Source: Paenarthrobacter aurescens TC1 (GTDB lineage Bacteria > Actinomycetota > Actinomycetes > Actinomycetales > Micrococcaceae). Taken from it: a DNA stretch of 64,000 nt. Every line of letters starts with the position of its first letter. Position 1 is the first letter of the stretch. The notes under the pieces are model-generated. The model made no database searches, was not told where the DNA came from, and saw nothing but the letters and a program-made list of their open reading frames with translations. The position numbers and the translations under genes are program-made. This document shows positions 17,151-26,131 of the stretch, piece by piece. The stretch spans positions 186,001 to 250,000 of the forward strand of contig CP000474.1 in the NCBI GenBank assembly GCA_000014925.1, given 5' to 3'.

Positions 17151-18083
17151 GTGACCACCAACTCCCTGACAACCTCCCAAGGCGCAGGACGCGCCGGGGA
17201 CAAGGTTTTCTCCGGGGCCGCCATGGCCGCAGGGTGCCTGATTCTCGCGGTCCTCTTCGGAGTCGCGTTGTTCCTTGTGGTGCAGGCAATCCCTGCCCTG
17301 ACCGCTCCGGCTGAGGACATCCAGGGCGGCAACGGCTTCTTCGCCTACATCGCCCCGATTGTGGTGGGCACACTGATTGCCGCCGTGATCGCCCTCGTCA
17401 TCGCCACCCCCGTGGCAATCGGCGTGGCACTGTTCATTTCGCACTACGCCCCCCGCCGGCTCGCTTCCGGTTTGGGCTACGTGGTGGACCTCCTCGCCGC
17501 CATCCCCTCCGTGGTCTACGGCGCCTGGGGTGCGGCTTTCCTGGCCAAGGAAATCTCCCCGGCCTACGACTGGCTGGCCACCTACCTCGGTTGGATCCCG
17601 ATCTTCGAGGGACCGGCATCCGCCACTGGCAAGACCATCCTGACCGCAGGCATCGTCCTCTCCGTCATGGTCCTGCCCATCATTACCTCCCTGTCCCGCG
17701 AAATCTTCCTGCAGACCCCCAAGCTGCACGAGGAAGCAGCGCTCGCACTCGGAGCTACCCGCTGGGAAATGATCAAAATGGCCGTGCTGCCCTTCGGCCG
17801 CCCGGGCATTATCAGCGCCATCATGCTGGGCCTCGGGCGAGCACTAGGTGAGACCATGGCCGTTGCCCTGGTGCTCTCCTCCGGTGTCCTCACCGCGAGC
17901 CTCATCCAGTCCGGCAACCAGACCATCGCCGCGGAAATCGCCCTGAACTTCCCGGAAGCCAGCGGTATCAAGGTCAACACGTTGATCGCCGCCGGTCTGG
18001 TGCTGTTCGTCATCACCCTGGGCGTGAACATGATCGCCCGCTGGATCATCACCCGGCACAAAGAATTCTCGGGAGCCAACTAA
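17151..18083 (+). CDS. pstC: Phosphate ABC transporter permease PstC
   Basis: A 310-residue inner-membrane permease with about six helices. The ABC-permease EAA loop is visible as EEAALALGATRWEMIKMAVLP before a cytoplasmic GIISAIMLGLGRALGETMAV stretch typical of PstC. The GTG start follows GAAGGA. It pairs with PstA, whose ATG directly follows the pstC stop codon. Confidence 0.95.
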   Translation: MTTNSLTTSQGAGRAGDKVFSGAAMAAGCLILAVLFGVALFLVVQAIPALTAPAEDIQGGNGFFAYIAPIVVGTLIAAVIALVIATPVAIGVALFISHYAPRRLASGLGYVVDLLAAIPSVVYGAWGAAFLAKEISPAYDWLATYLGWIPIFEGPASATGKTILTAGIVLSVMVLPIITSLSREIFLQTPKLHEEAALALGATRWEMIKMAVLPFGRPGIISAIMLGLGRALGETMAVALVLSSGVLTASLIQSGNQTIAAEIALNFPEASGIKVNTLIAAGLVLFVITLGVNMIARWIITRHKEFSGAN

Positions 18084-19187
18084 ATGTCCGCCACAGTAGT
18101 CCGCAAGCGCTCAGCGCTCACCAAGGGCCAACTGCCCAAGTTCGCGCCCTACATTGTCCTGGCCGTCGCACTGATCGTCGGCGCGGCCATCTTGGCGCTC
18201 ATCGGCTTCAATGCCTTCGGGTGGGGCATTGTCTCCGCCATCCTGTTCGCCGTGGGCCTGGTCTCCTGGAGCGGTGCCGTTGAAGGTGCCCGCAAGGCCA
18301 AGGACAAGCTCGCCACGTGCCTGGTGGTTGGTGCCTTCCTGGTTGCGTTGCTGCCCCTGATCTCGGTCATCGTCACAGTGCTGGTCAACGGCATCCCCGG
18401 CCTCATCACTCCCGGCTTCCTGGGCACCTCCATGAACGGTGTCACGGGTGCTTTCGACAACAAGGCAGTGGAGGAAGGCGCCCCTGTCCTGGGCGGCATC
18501 TACCACGCACTGTTGGGCACCATCCAGATCACACTCCTTGCTACGGTCATCTCAGTGCCCGTGGGCCTCCTCACCGCGATCTACCTCGTGGAATATGGCA
18601 ACGATCGTCCGCTGGCCCGCGCCATCACGTTCTTCGTGGATGTCATGACCGGCATCCCGTCCATCGTGGCCGGCCTCTTCGCGGCAGCGTTCTTCTTCGC
18701 CATCGTGGGCCCCGGCACCAAGACCGGTGCGGTAGCCGCCGTCGCGCTTTCCGTCCTGATGATCCCTGTTGTGGTTCGCTCCAGCGAGGAAATGCTGAAG
18801 ATCGTCCCGAACGAGCTCCGCGAGGCCTCCTACGCGCTGGGCGTCCGTAAGTGGCGCACCATCACCAAAGTGGTTATTCCGACGGCGATCTCCGGTATCG
18901 CTTCCGGCGTCACCTTGGCGATCGCCCGCGTTATCGGCGAAACCGCGCCGATCCTGGTGACCGCAGGCTTCGCCACCACCATCAACAACAATGTGTTCGG
19001 TGGTTGGATGGCCTCGCTGCCCACGTTCATTTACACGCAGATCCTCAACCCGACGTCGCCGTCCAACCCTGCTCCCTCGGACCAGCGTGCCTGGGGCGCC
19101 GCGCTGGTGCTGATCATCCTGGTGATGCTCCTGAATCTGGGAGCCCGCCTCATCGCCCGTCTGTTCGCACCCAAAACGGGACGCTAG
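18084..19187 (+). CDS. pstA: Phosphate ABC transporter permease PstA
   Basis: A 367-residue permease. Compared with typical PstA, it has an extra N-terminal hydrophobic region (about residues 20-65) before the conserved core. The core shows the PstA motifs [26 protein letters not shown] and the EAA loop [22 protein letters not shown]. The ATG lies immediately after the pstC stop, with GGGAGCC in the end of pstC as ribosome binding site. It forms the channel with PstC. Confidence 0.95.
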   Translation: MSATVVRKRSALTKGQLPKFAPYIVLAVALIVGAAILALIGFNAFGWGIVSAILFAVGLVSWSGAVEGARKAKDKLATCLVVGAFLVALLPLISVIVTVLVNGIPGLITPGFLGTSMNGVTGAFDNKAVEEGAPVLGGIYHALLGTIQITLLATVISVPVGLLTAIYLVEYGNDRPLARAITFFVDVMTGIPSIVAGLFAAAFFFAIVGPGTKTGAVAAVALSVLMIPVVVRSSEEMLKIVPNELREASYALGVRKWRTITKVVIPTAISGIASGVTLAIARVIGETAPILVTAGFATTINNNVFGGWMASLPTFIYTQILNPTSPSNPAPSDQRAWGAALVLIILVMLLNLGARLIARLFAPKTGR

Positions 19188-19255
19188 CCGGGCCGACCGC
19201 CAGTTATCGGGCGGCACCTTCAAACTTCCACACCCCCAAGGAACAAAGGAACACC

Positions 19256-20035
19256 ATGTCTAAGCGCATCGACGTCAAAGACCTGAATGTCTACTACGGC
19301 AACTTCCTGGCCGTCGAGGACGTCAACATCAACATCCAAGCCAAGTCCGTCACGGCCTTCATCGGCCCGTCCGGCTGCGGCAAGTCCACCTTCCTCCGTA
19401 CGCTGAACCGTATGCACGAGGTCCTTCCCGGCGCACGCGTCGAAGGCGAAGTACTTCTGGACGGCGACAACCTCTACGGTCCTGGCGTGGACCCCGTAAC
19501 CGTCCGCACGCAGGTGGGCATGGTCTTCCAGCGCCCCAACCCGTTCCCCACCATGTCCATCCGAGACAACGTGCTGGCCGGCGTGAAGCTGAACAACAAG
19601 AAGATCTCCAAGGGCGCAGCCGATGCCCTCGTTGAGAAGTCTCTGGTGGGCGCCAACCTGTGGAACGAGGTCAAAGACCGCTTGGACAAGCCGGGCTCCG
19701 GCCTTTCCGGTGGCCAGCAGCAGCGTCTGTGCATCGCCCGCGCGATCGCCGTTGAGCCCCAGGTGATCCTCATGGACGAGCCCTGCTCCGCGCTGGACCC
19801 CATCTCTACCCTGGCCGTTGAGGACCTTATCAACGAGCTCAAGGACCAGTACACCGTTGTCATCGTCACGCACAACATGCAGCAGGCCGCGCGTGTGTCC
19901 GACAAGACCGCGTTCTTCAACATCGCAGGCACGGGCAAGCCCGGCAAGCTGATCGAGTTCGCTGACACCACCAGCATCTTCAATAACCCTGGTCAGAAAG
20001 CAACGGAAGACTACGTCTCCGGCCGCTTCGGATAA
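19256..20035 (+). CDS. pstB: Phosphate ABC transporter ATP-binding protein PstB
   Basis: A 259-residue ATPase that powers phosphate import. Walker [10 protein letters not shown], the Q-loop region [10 protein letters not shown] (typical of PstB), signature LSGGQQQR, Walker B VILMDEP and the switch His in [12 protein letters not shown] are all present. The ATG at 19256 is preceded by AAGGAACAAAGGA. The frame is open upstream inside pstA, but that part is a shadow. It is the last gene of pstSCAB; no phoU follows. Confidence 0.97.
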   Translation: MSKRIDVKDLNVYYGNFLAVEDVNINIQAKSVTAFIGPSGCGKSTFLRTLNRMHEVLPGARVEGEVLLDGDNLYGPGVDPVTVRTQVGMVFQRPNPFPTMSIRDNVLAGVKLNNKKISKGAADALVEKSLVGANLWNEVKDRLDKPGSGLSGGQQQRLCIARAIAVEPQVILMDEPCSALDPISTLAVEDLINELKDQYTVVIVTHNMQQAARVSDKTAFFNIAGTGKPGKLIEFADTTSIFNNPGQKATEDYVSGRFG

Positions 20036-20077
20036 GGGGTTCTACAGGTTCCGGCTTCTCTGGGGGGAGTCGGCACA

Positions 20078-20121
20078 GAACGACGGCGGCCGTCGCCTTG
20101 GGGGTACGGCCGCCGTCGTTC
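20078..20121. terminator. Bidirectional hairpin terminator between pstB and pit
   Basis: A perfect 16-bp inverted repeat (GAACGACGGCGGCCGT and its complement) with a 12-base loop is followed by TTTCTT on the plus strand. It sits between two convergent operons and can serve both. Confidence 0.85.
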
Positions 20122-20131
20122 TTTCTTGGGT

Positions 20132-21148
20132 TTACAGGTCCGCGAGGGGCGAGAACGCCAGCTCCAGGATGAAGGCCGCGGCTGCCGTGATCAACGGTGT
20201 GGCCACCCAGAACAACAGCACCCTCCTGACCAGGCGCCTGTTGACGGTGTGGAACCGCTGATTCACGCCCGAACCCAGCACGGCGGCGGTCAACGTGTGG
20301 GTGGTGGAAAGCGGCAGGTGAAATCCGATGGCGCCGATGAAGAGCATTACGGACGTCAGAGTCTGCGCCACGAAACCGCGCAGCGGATCCACCCGAATAA
20401 GTTTGTGGCCGAGGGTGTGGGAGATTCGCCAGCCGCCGAACATGGTGCCCGCAGTGAGCATGATGGCGGTGACCAGTAGGATCCACAGAGGCACGTCGCT
20501 GCCGCTGGACAGGCCCGCGGCCACCATGGCCAGCACCATGACAGCGGCCGTGCGCTGACCGTCCTGGAGCCCGTGGCCGAATGCCACAGCCGCAGTCGAG
20601 ATGGCCTGTGCCCGCCGGAACCGCCGGTTCACCACGTTGGGTTGGGTGTAGCGGGCAGCCCACGTGACAGGCCACACCAGCAGGTATGCGGCCACGAAGG
20701 CGATGACGGGGGAGAGCACCAGGGGCAGGGCAACCTGGGTTAGCAGGACATTGTCCATGCCTCCCACAGCGTTGCCGCCCACAAGGACACTCGCGGCCCC
20801 GGCGCCGATGAGGCCGCCGATCAATGAGTTCGTGGAGGATAAGGGAATTCCCCGCCACCACGCGTACACGCCCCACAAGATGGCGGCGGTAAGCGCGGAC
20901 GCCAGCATGGTGAGCCCACTGGTGCCCTCCGGCAACGTGATCCACGATTGCGTGAAGGCGAGGATAAAGGTGCCGCTGAGCATGGCACCCACAAAGTTGA
21001 AGATGGCAGCCAGGAGCACCGCGATTGACGGCGTGAGGGCACGGGTCCGCGTGGACAGCGCGACGGCGTTGGAGACGTCGCGGAAGCCGTTGAGGAACGC
21101 GAACCCGGAGGCCAAAGCAACGACGAGGACCAGGAAGGCGATGGTCAC
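20132..21148 (-). CDS. pit: Low-affinity inorganic phosphate transporter, PiT family
   Basis: A 338-residue transporter with about ten helices. The two PiT signature regions are recognisable: NGFRDVSNAVA near residue 20 (an actinobacterial variant of GxNDxANA) and GHGLQDGQRTAAV near residue 200. It probably carries metal-phosphate by proton symport. The GTG start at 21148 begins one base after the stop of the DUF47 gene, so the two are translationally coupled. Its position next to pstSCAB groups high- and low-affinity uptake in one locus. Confidence 0.92.
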   Translation of the reverse strand: MTIAFLVLVVALASGFAFLNGFRDVSNAVALSTRTRALTPSIAVLLAAIFNFVGAMLSGTFILAFTQSWITLPEGTSGLTMLASALTAAILWGVYAWWRGIPLSSTNSLIGGLIGAGAASVLVGGNAVGGMDNVLLTQVALPLVLSPVIAFVAAYLLVWPVTWAARYTQPNVVNRRFRRAQAISTAAVAFGHGLQDGQRTAAVMVLAMVAAGLSSGSDVPLWILLVTAIMLTAGTMFGGWRISHTLGHKLIRVDPLRGFVAQTLTSVMLFIGAIGFHLPLSTTHTLTAAVLGSGVNQRFHTVNRRLVRRVLLFWVATPLITAAAAFILELAFSPLADL

Positions 21149-21149
21149 G

Positions 21150-21767
21150 TCATGATTCCTTGACGATGATGCTGCCTACCTGCGTGGCGACCTTCCGCAT
21201 GTCCTTGGTAACTTCCACCAGCTGGTTGGCGATGTCCCGGTGCCGCGCGTACTGCGTGGACTTCATATCCTTGAGCATCTCGGCCACCCAGATCCGGTGC
21301 GACCGCTCTGCACGCTTGGCCAGGCGAAGGATCTCGATCCAGTAGTCCTCAAGTTCGTCCAGGTCCTCGAGTTTCCGCATGGCATCCACGGTGAGCTCAG
21401 CTTGGCGGCTGATGATCTCCAGCTGGTCTGCAGCACGCTTGGGCAGGCGATCCAGTTTGTAGAGCGCCACGAGGTCTCCGGCAGCATCAAGCTTCTCCAT
21501 GGCCTCATTGAGGTGGCGGGACAGTGTGTACATGTCCTCGCGGGGGAGGGGGTTCACGAAGCTGGTGCGCATGTGAGTCAGCAGCGCGAAGTGGAGGTCC
21601 AGGGACTTGGACTCGTGCTCGTGCAGTTCTTCTGCGAGGCGCTGGTGCTCACTGGCAGGCGCGCCAAGGATTTCGGAGAGCGTTCCAGTAGCGGCAACAA
21701 TGACGCCGGCCATCTGCGCGAGCAGTACGAGCCCGGCAGGTTCCTGGGGAAAAAGGCGCAGCTTCAT
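21150..21767 (-). CDS. DUF47 (PhoU-like) protein, partner of the PiT transporter
   Basis: A 205-residue all-helical protein of the DUF47/Pit-accessory family, which is related to PhoU and is thought to regulate PiT transporters. Characteristic features are the N-terminal MKLRLFPQEP, a helical bundle with Glu/Asp-rich segments, and the C-terminal RHRDIANQLVEVTKDMRKV stretch. The ATG at 21767 follows GGAAG. It is the first gene of a two-gene operon with pit. Confidence 0.9.
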   Translation of the reverse strand: MKLRLFPQEPAGLVLLAQMAGVIVAATGTLSEILGAPASEHQRLAEELHEHESKSLDLHFALLTHMRTSFVNPLPREDMYTLSRHLNEAMEKLDAAGDLVALYKLDRLPKRAADQLEIISRQAELTVDAMRKLEDLDELEDYWIEILRLAKRAERSHRIWVAEMLKDMKSTQYARHRDIANQLVEVTKDMRKVATQVGSIIVKES

Positions 21768-21963
21768 TTCGCTTCCGGGCTGGGGACGGGCGGGCGGCGG
21801 GCGGCTTGACTTGACGCAGCCCATTTCGATCCCAACTTTACCGGTCCGGCGACGACGCTTGGAAAGCGACCGGGAGCGTGGCGGGCAGTTGTCCCCATCG
21901 CTGAGCGTGGGGAATCGTGCAATGCTGGTCACACACCGAATTAATCCAATCAATGGGGGAATT

Positions 21964-22695
21964 GTGCGTCTCAACAATGTAGTGAAAATCACCAGCCTCG
22001 CGGCGGCTGGCCTGCTGGCACTGACCGCCTGTGGCGGAGCAACGGCGGGCTCGACGACGGGTGGTTCCGAGTCGTCGTCGTCTTCGTCTGCGTCAGCATC
22101 GCCCTCAGCGTCCGCCTCCCCGTTGGCCTCGACGTCGTCGGAAGGTGCCGGGACCTCCTCGGGCTCGTACAAGGTGGCGGCCTGGGCGTTGCCCATCTCT
22201 GAGGCGGGGGACAAGCTGGGCAGCCTCAAGGGCGAGAGCTTCAGCGTGGACATCTACCAGGTGGCCACCGACGTGGCGTCCAAGGACAGCATGTTCGTGG
22301 ACAAGGAAACCAAGGAAAACCTGCTCAAGAAGGGCGACCCCGTGGTGTACCTGAACTACGTGGTCACCAACACCTCGTCCGCAGACATTCCCCTGAGCCA
22401 CTCGCTGGTCACTCCAAAGGCCAAGTACTTGGACTGGAAGTACCTCGGCGGCATGCCCTCGGATTCCAGCAGCGACGGGTACAAGAAGCACGGGCTGAGC
22501 AGCACCGGAACCAAGCTCAAGGAGAAGGCCCCGTTCGTGCTGAAGCCGGGTGAGTCCTTCAATATCGCTGAAAACTTCGGCTATACCGCGGGCAAGGAAA
22601 CTGAAATCTCGGCCACCATGACGCCCCAGGATGCCGCCGGCGACCTTGATCACGACAAGAAGGACAAGGCGGAAACCACTGTCACGCTGAAGTAG
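21964..22695 (+). CDS. Putative secreted lipoprotein with Ig-like domain
   Basis: A 243-residue lipoprotein: a signal peptide with lipobox LTAC (Cys near residue 22), a Ser/Ala-rich linker (about 25-65), then a beta-rich domain (about 75-243) containing VVYLNYVVTNTS, similar in pattern to DUF4352-type surface domains. No enzyme motif is seen. The start is the GTG at 21964, preceded by GGGGA; upstream codons are in frame but code no signal. The function is unknown. Confidence 0.78.
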   Translation: MRLNNVVKITSLAAAGLLALTACGGATAGSTTGGSESSSSSSASASPSASASPLASTSSEGAGTSSGSYKVAAWALPISEAGDKLGSLKGESFSVDIYQVATDVASKDSMFVDKETKENLLKKGDPVVYLNYVVTNTSSADIPLSHSLVTPKAKYLDWKYLGGMPSDSSSDGYKKHGLSSTGTKLKEKAPFVLKPGESFNIAENFGYTAGKETEISATMTPQDAAGDLDHDKKDKAETTVTLK

Positions 22696-22706
22696 TCCTG
22701 CTGGTC

Positions 22707-22738
22707 TGCCCGGGTCCGCCTCAGCGCCGGCCCGGGCA
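22707..22738 (+). terminator. Weak hairpin after lipoprotein gene
   Basis: TGCCCGGG at 22707-22714 pairs with CCCGGGCA at 22731-22738, 11 bases after the lipoprotein stop. No U-run follows. Confidence 0.35.
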
Positions 22739-22759
22739 AACTGCGTCAGGGCATAAAAA

Positions 22760-22845
22760 TGGTGCCGAACCGGATACGCCTCTCGGCGGTAGGCCGCTCG
22801 AAGCGGCTGTAAGTTGAAGCCCGGGGGTTTCGCGGTTCGACACCA
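22760..22845. repeat. Structured palindrome between convergent genes
   Basis: Outer arms TGGTGCCGAACCG (22760-22772) and CGGTTCGACACCA (22833-22845) pair at 12 of 13 positions. They enclose at least two further short hairpins (around CGCC-tctc-GGCG and GCCGCT-cga-AGCGGC). A-runs before and T-runs after give a T-tract on both strands, so it can act as a bidirectional terminator. The branched interior is more complex than a simple terminator. Confidence 0.5.
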
Positions 22846-22927
22846 GTTTTAGTTTTCACCGTCAGGCGGGCTAAGTCAACATTGACAGGCCGGGCCCAAC
22901 GTGGGTAAGTTTCGCCTCTTTTGCTGC

Positions 22928-23587
22928 TTAGTCGAGCTCTCCCAGGCGCCACGCGTTGGCCGCATGCTCGAGGTCTTCGGCCGTCTTTACCAGCTGGTGC
23001 GAATTGCGTGTGAGCTTGCTGGCGTGGCCTTCATTGCTGTGTTCAGCACCGTCGGCGAGGGTCGCCTGGCCGAGCGCCACTACCCGGCAGAATGCCGCGG
23101 AACGTTCCAGCGCGACGTCGAACTCGCCGTCGAAGGCGCCGGACAAAATGGCGTCGGCCATGGTCTTCATTTCATCTGCTCCGGGCGGCTCAGCTGCGCC
23201 GGCCACCACGTTGGAAACCTGCGCGGTGTCGCGTCCGGCCCTGAAATAGACCGAGATTTTCTCGGGGTTCTGGATGGTGGCGGCGCGGAGGGCGTAAAGC
23301 CTCCAGAGCGCGCCCGGAAGGCTTCGCGCGGGGCTCTCAGCCCACATCTCGGCGATGGCTTCAAGGCCCTGTTCGTCGGCCAGTTTCACCAGCCGGCGCG
23401 TGACCTTGGGGTCGTCGCTGTCGCGGCCCCGTCTGACGAGGGCTTGTGCCGCGAGGTGCGCGGCCTCGGAAACGCGCGCGGGGTCAGCCCCACCTGCGAA
23501 CGGTTCGAAATCGATGGGCGCGAAGGGCTTGGGCTTGTGGTGCCTGTTTGCTCCGCCGTACGCACGTGATCCTGGCTGTTCGCTCAT
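22928..23587 (-). CDS. Conserved hypothetical actinobacterial protein
   Basis: A 219-residue soluble protein with a mostly helical pattern: an N-terminal basic region (SRAYGGANRHHKPKPFAP), then helices rich in Ala, Glu and Leu. No signal peptide, membrane segment or catalytic motif is seen. The frame is clean, with strong high-GC third-position bias. It converges with the lipoprotein gene and is divergent from tRNA-Lys. I do not recognise a function. Confidence 0.75.
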   Translation of the reverse strand: MSEQPGSRAYGGANRHHKPKPFAPIDFEPFAGGADPARVSEAAHLAAQALVRRGRDSDDPKVTRRLVKLADEQGLEAIAEMWAESPARSLPGALWRLYALRAATIQNPEKISVYFRAGRDTAQVSNVVAGAAEPPGADEMKTMADAILSGAFDGEFDVALERSAAFCRVVALGQATLADGAEHSNEGHASKLTRNSHQLVKTAEDLEHAANAWRLGELD

Positions 23588-23826
23588 GACTTCACCGTAC
23601 TCCTGTGCTCTGGTGGGGTCGAGTAACGGTTGTCGGGGCGGTTGTTCCTGTACCTCTGTGCCGCCACCACTTACTTTGCCGCCGCATCACGCGCGACACA
23701 CCGCTACGGCCGCGCGTCGCCGTCGAACCTGTTCCCAAAGTGGGTGACGACGGCGCATGTCACCTTGAGTTCCTTGTCTGCCTTGACGTTGGGGTACAGT
23801 ATTCATGGCTGTTTCTACAGCTGGAG

Positions 23827-23899
23827 GGGCCTTTAGCTCAGTTGGTAGAGCATCGGACTTTTAATCCGTGGGTCGTGGGTTCGATCCCCACAGGGCCCA
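23827..23899 (+). tRNA. tRNA-Lys (anticodon UUU)
   Basis: A 73-base tRNA without encoded CCA. Acceptor arms GGGCCTT and AGGGCCC pair with one G-U. The D-arm GCTCAGTTGGTAGAGC, the anticodon stem CGGAC with loop TTTTAAT, and the T-arm GTGGGTTCGATCCCCAC are canonical. A promoter-like TTGTCT-17 bp-CAGTAT precedes it. Confidence 0.97.
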
Positions 23900-23909
23900 C
23901 CCTCCTAGG

Positions 23910-23944
23910 CAGGCCGGAGACGTTGAGTCTCCGGCCTGTTTTTT
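23910..23944 (+). terminator. Intrinsic terminator of tRNA-Lys
   Basis: A perfect 12-bp stem (CAGGCCGGAGAC with its complement at 23927-23938), 5-base loop and TTTTTT immediately after: a textbook Rho-independent terminator. Confidence 0.95.
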
Positions 23945-23972
23945 GTCTCCGCCCGGACGCCCGGACCCCCGT

Positions 23973-24016
23973 CAACGGACAATTCACCTCCGCACGCAGG
24001 GGTGAATTGTCCGTTG
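23973..24016. repeat. Perfect 16-bp palindrome downstream of tRNA-Lys
   Basis: CAACGGACAATTCACC at 23973-23988 is perfectly complementary to 24001-24016 across a 12-base loop. It is separate from the tRNA terminator and lies before the abfA promoter region. It may be a copy of an interspersed palindromic repeat or an extra terminator. Confidence 0.6.
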
Positions 24017-24072
24017 GGCGGGGTTCCCCAAAAAAACTTCTTGACTCCTGCACCAAGGCCACGCCAGCATGG

Positions 24073-24092
24073 TTTCTATAACGTTGTAGAAA
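24073..24092 (+). promoter_or_regulatory. LacI-family operator-like palindrome upstream of abfA
   Basis: The 20-bp sequence with half-site TTTCTATAAC centred on CG is an almost perfect palindrome (one non-matching pair). A CG centre flanked by AA/TT is typical of LacI/GalR operators. It lies 33 bp before the abfA start. Confidence 0.55.
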
Positions 24093-24125
24093 TCGGCAAA
24101 GAACCAGCAGAAAAGGACCCCCCCT

Positions 24126-25652
24126 TTGGGAAACCAAGAAAACCCCACGGCTAAAATCACCATCGACCCCGCCTTCGTCGTCGGGCCTGTCAGGAGGAAG
24201 ACTTTCGGCGCTTTCGTGGAGCACCTGGGCCGCTGCGTCTACACGGGCATCTTTGAGCCGGAGCACCCCAAGGCCGACGAGGACGGGTTCCGCACGGACG
24301 TCCTTGAGCTCACCAAGGAACTCGGCGTCTCCACGGTCCGCTACCCGGGCGGCAACTTCGTCTCGGGCTATCGCTGGGAAGACGGGGTAGGGCCCAAGGG
24401 GGACCGCCCCACGCGCCTCGACCTCGCCTGGCACTCCAGCGACCCCAATCTGGTGGGCGTGGACGAGTTCGCCAAATGGTCGGAGAAAGCCGGGGTTGAG
24501 CCCATGATGGCCGTCAACCTCGGCACAAGAGGAACCCAGGAAGCCCTTGACCTGCTGGAATACTCCAATATCAAGGGTGGAACGGCCCTGTCCGAACAGC
24601 GCAAGGCGAATGGCGCCGTCGAACCTCACAACATCAAGATGTGGTGCCTCGGGAACGAGATGGACGGCTTCTGGCAGATCGGCCACAAGAAGGCCGGCGA
24701 GTATGCACGGGTCGCCGCCGAAACCGCGCGGGCCATGCGCATGGTCAACCCGGATCTGGAGCTGGTGGCGTGCGGAAGCTCGGCACCCACCATGCCCACG
24801 TTCGGCGAATGGGAACGCGTGGTCCTCAACGAGACCTACGAACTGGTGGACCTGATTTCGGCGCACCAGTACTTCGAGGACTTCGGAGACCTGCAGGAGC
24901 ACTTGTCCGCAGGGCACCGCATGGAGGCGTTCATCAAGGATCTGGTGTCGCACATTGACCATGTGAAGTCGGCCATCAAGTCACAAAAGCAGGTCAACAT
25001 TTCCTTCGATGAATGGAATGTCTGGCACATGTCCCGCGACGAGTCCAAGGCGCCCACGGGGGATGACTGGCCGGTGGCGCCGGTGCTCCTCGAGGACCGC
25101 TACACGGTGGCTGACGCCGTGGTGGTGGGCGACCTGCTGATCACGCTGCTGCGGAACACGGACCGCGTCCACTCCGCCAGCCTCGCGCAGCTGGTCAACG
25201 TCATAGCACCGATCATGACCGAGCCGGGCGGCCGCGCGTGGAAGCAGACCACGTTCCACCCGTTCGCGCTCACCTCGCAGCACGCCGCAGGCACGGTGCT
25301 CAACCTCGCCGTCGAGTCCCCGCGGCTGGACAGCGAAAAGACGTCTGGCTTCACCGCGTTGTCAGCGGTGGCGACCTACGACGCAGAAGCCAACGAGGCC
25401 GTGGTCTTCGCCGTGAACCGTTCAGCGACGGACGCGCTGACGCTGGATGGCGCCGTCGGAAGCTTGAACCCGGCGCGCGTGATCGAGGCCGTCACCTACA
25501 CGAACAAGGACCCCTACTGGCAGGCAACCGCCGACGATTCGACGTCGGTCCTGCCGTCCGAAAACGTCAGTGTAAAGCTCGACGGCGGCCGCCTCACCAC
25601 CGAGCTTCCGGCCGTGAGCTGGAGCATGATCCGCCTGGCTCTCAACTCCTAG
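24126..25652 (+). CDS. abfA: Alpha-N-arabinofuranosidase, GH51
   Basis: A 508-residue cytoplasmic-type GH51 enzyme that releases terminal arabinofuranosyl residues from arabinan, arabinoxylan or their oligosaccharides. The acid/base Glu is in WCLGNEMDG and the nucleophile Glu in ISFDEWNVWH. The N-terminal FGAFVEHLGRCVYTGI and C-terminal beta-sandwich are typical. No signal peptide is present, so it acts on imported oligosaccharides. The start is a TTG at 24126, supported by AAGGA eight bases upstream and by conserved sequence starting right after. A LacI-type operator precedes it; the LacI gene at 29278 is a candidate regulator. Confidence 0.95.
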   Translation: MGNQENPTAKITIDPAFVVGPVRRKTFGAFVEHLGRCVYTGIFEPEHPKADEDGFRTDVLELTKELGVSTVRYPGGNFVSGYRWEDGVGPKGDRPTRLDLAWHSSDPNLVGVDEFAKWSEKAGVEPMMAVNLGTRGTQEALDLLEYSNIKGGTALSEQRKANGAVEPHNIKMWCLGNEMDGFWQIGHKKAGEYARVAAETARAMRMVNPDLELVACGSSAPTMPTFGEWERVVLNETYELVDLISAHQYFEDFGDLQEHLSAGHRMEAFIKDLVSHIDHVKSAIKSQKQVNISFDEWNVWHMSRDESKAPTGDDWPVAPVLLEDRYTVADAVVVGDLLITLLRNTDRVHSASLAQLVNVIAPIMTEPGGRAWKQTTFHPFALTSQHAAGTVLNLAVESPRLDSEKTSGFTALSAVATYDAEANEAVVFAVNRSATDALTLDGAVGSLNPARVIEAVTYTNKDPYWQATADDSTSVLPSENVSVKLDGGRLTTELPAVSWSMIRLALNS

Positions 25653-26023
25653 GCAATAGCCTGCGAACCGTCCCGGAAGATCGGAAACGCCGACATTGGT
25701 GTGACGGTGGCTGCCGTGGTCGGTTCCGGTGCCTGCGTTGCAGGTGCCGGAGCCGGCTCGTCGAGCGTCACGATCTCCATTGACTCCATGTCCAGCAGCC
25801 GGCGGCTTCCTGTTTCATCCTGGAGCCAGAACAACTCGGTGCCCGCCACTGTCTTGACCACGGTGCCCCGGTGATAGAGGCGGCCGTTGTGCCACGCCTC
25901 GATGTACTGGCCCGGGTTCAGCGCGTGCGGCTCATCTTGGCTGCCAGGCAAAGTACCGAAAGCCTGCGCCAGGCTGGCCTGTGTTTTCAACGCCTGAAAA
26001 AGATCCCTGTTTGCGATGGTCAT
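25649..26023 (-). CDS. Hypothetical protein
   Basis: A 124-residue protein with no recognised family. The N-terminal half is polar, the middle has an SH3-like alternating pattern (YIEAWHNGRLYHRGTVV, LFWLQDETGSRRLLD), and the C-terminus is a Pro/Ala/Thr-rich tail. The ATG at 26023 follows AGAGGGGG. It is the last gene in the minus-strand run that includes the GAF-ANTAR genes, 108 bp after the preceding gene, and overlaps abfA convergently by four bases. Involvement with the ANTAR regulators is only suggested by position. Confidence 0.65.
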   Translation of the reverse strand: MTIANRDLFQALKTQASLAQAFGTLPGSQDEPHALNPGQYIEAWHNGRLYHRGTVVKTVAGTELFWLQDETGSRRLLDMESMEIVTLDEPAPAPATQAPEPTTAATVTPMSAFPIFRDGSQAIA

Positions 26024-26131
26024 ATCTGCCCCCTCTACTCTCGCCGTCCTTGGCCCCAGCATTGCGCATCTTTGTTGCGGGGCTGTTGCAAGGGGATGAG
26101 CGATGTGTGACGGCATGCGGGGCACTCGGGC

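Noticed and set aside
22746..22952. 68-codon minus-strand frame
   Set aside because: It lies over the branched palindrome, overlaps the start of nothing conserved and has no ribosome binding site.
23605..24081. 158-codon plus-strand frame across tRNA-Lys
   Set aside because: It runs through the tRNA and reads the familiar spurious peptide produced by tRNA T-arm sequence; codon bias is not that of a gene.
23838..24962. 374-codon minus-strand frame ending in the tRNA
   Set aside because: It is antisense to the GH51 gene and the tRNA; its C-terminus is a typical tRNA-derived false translation.
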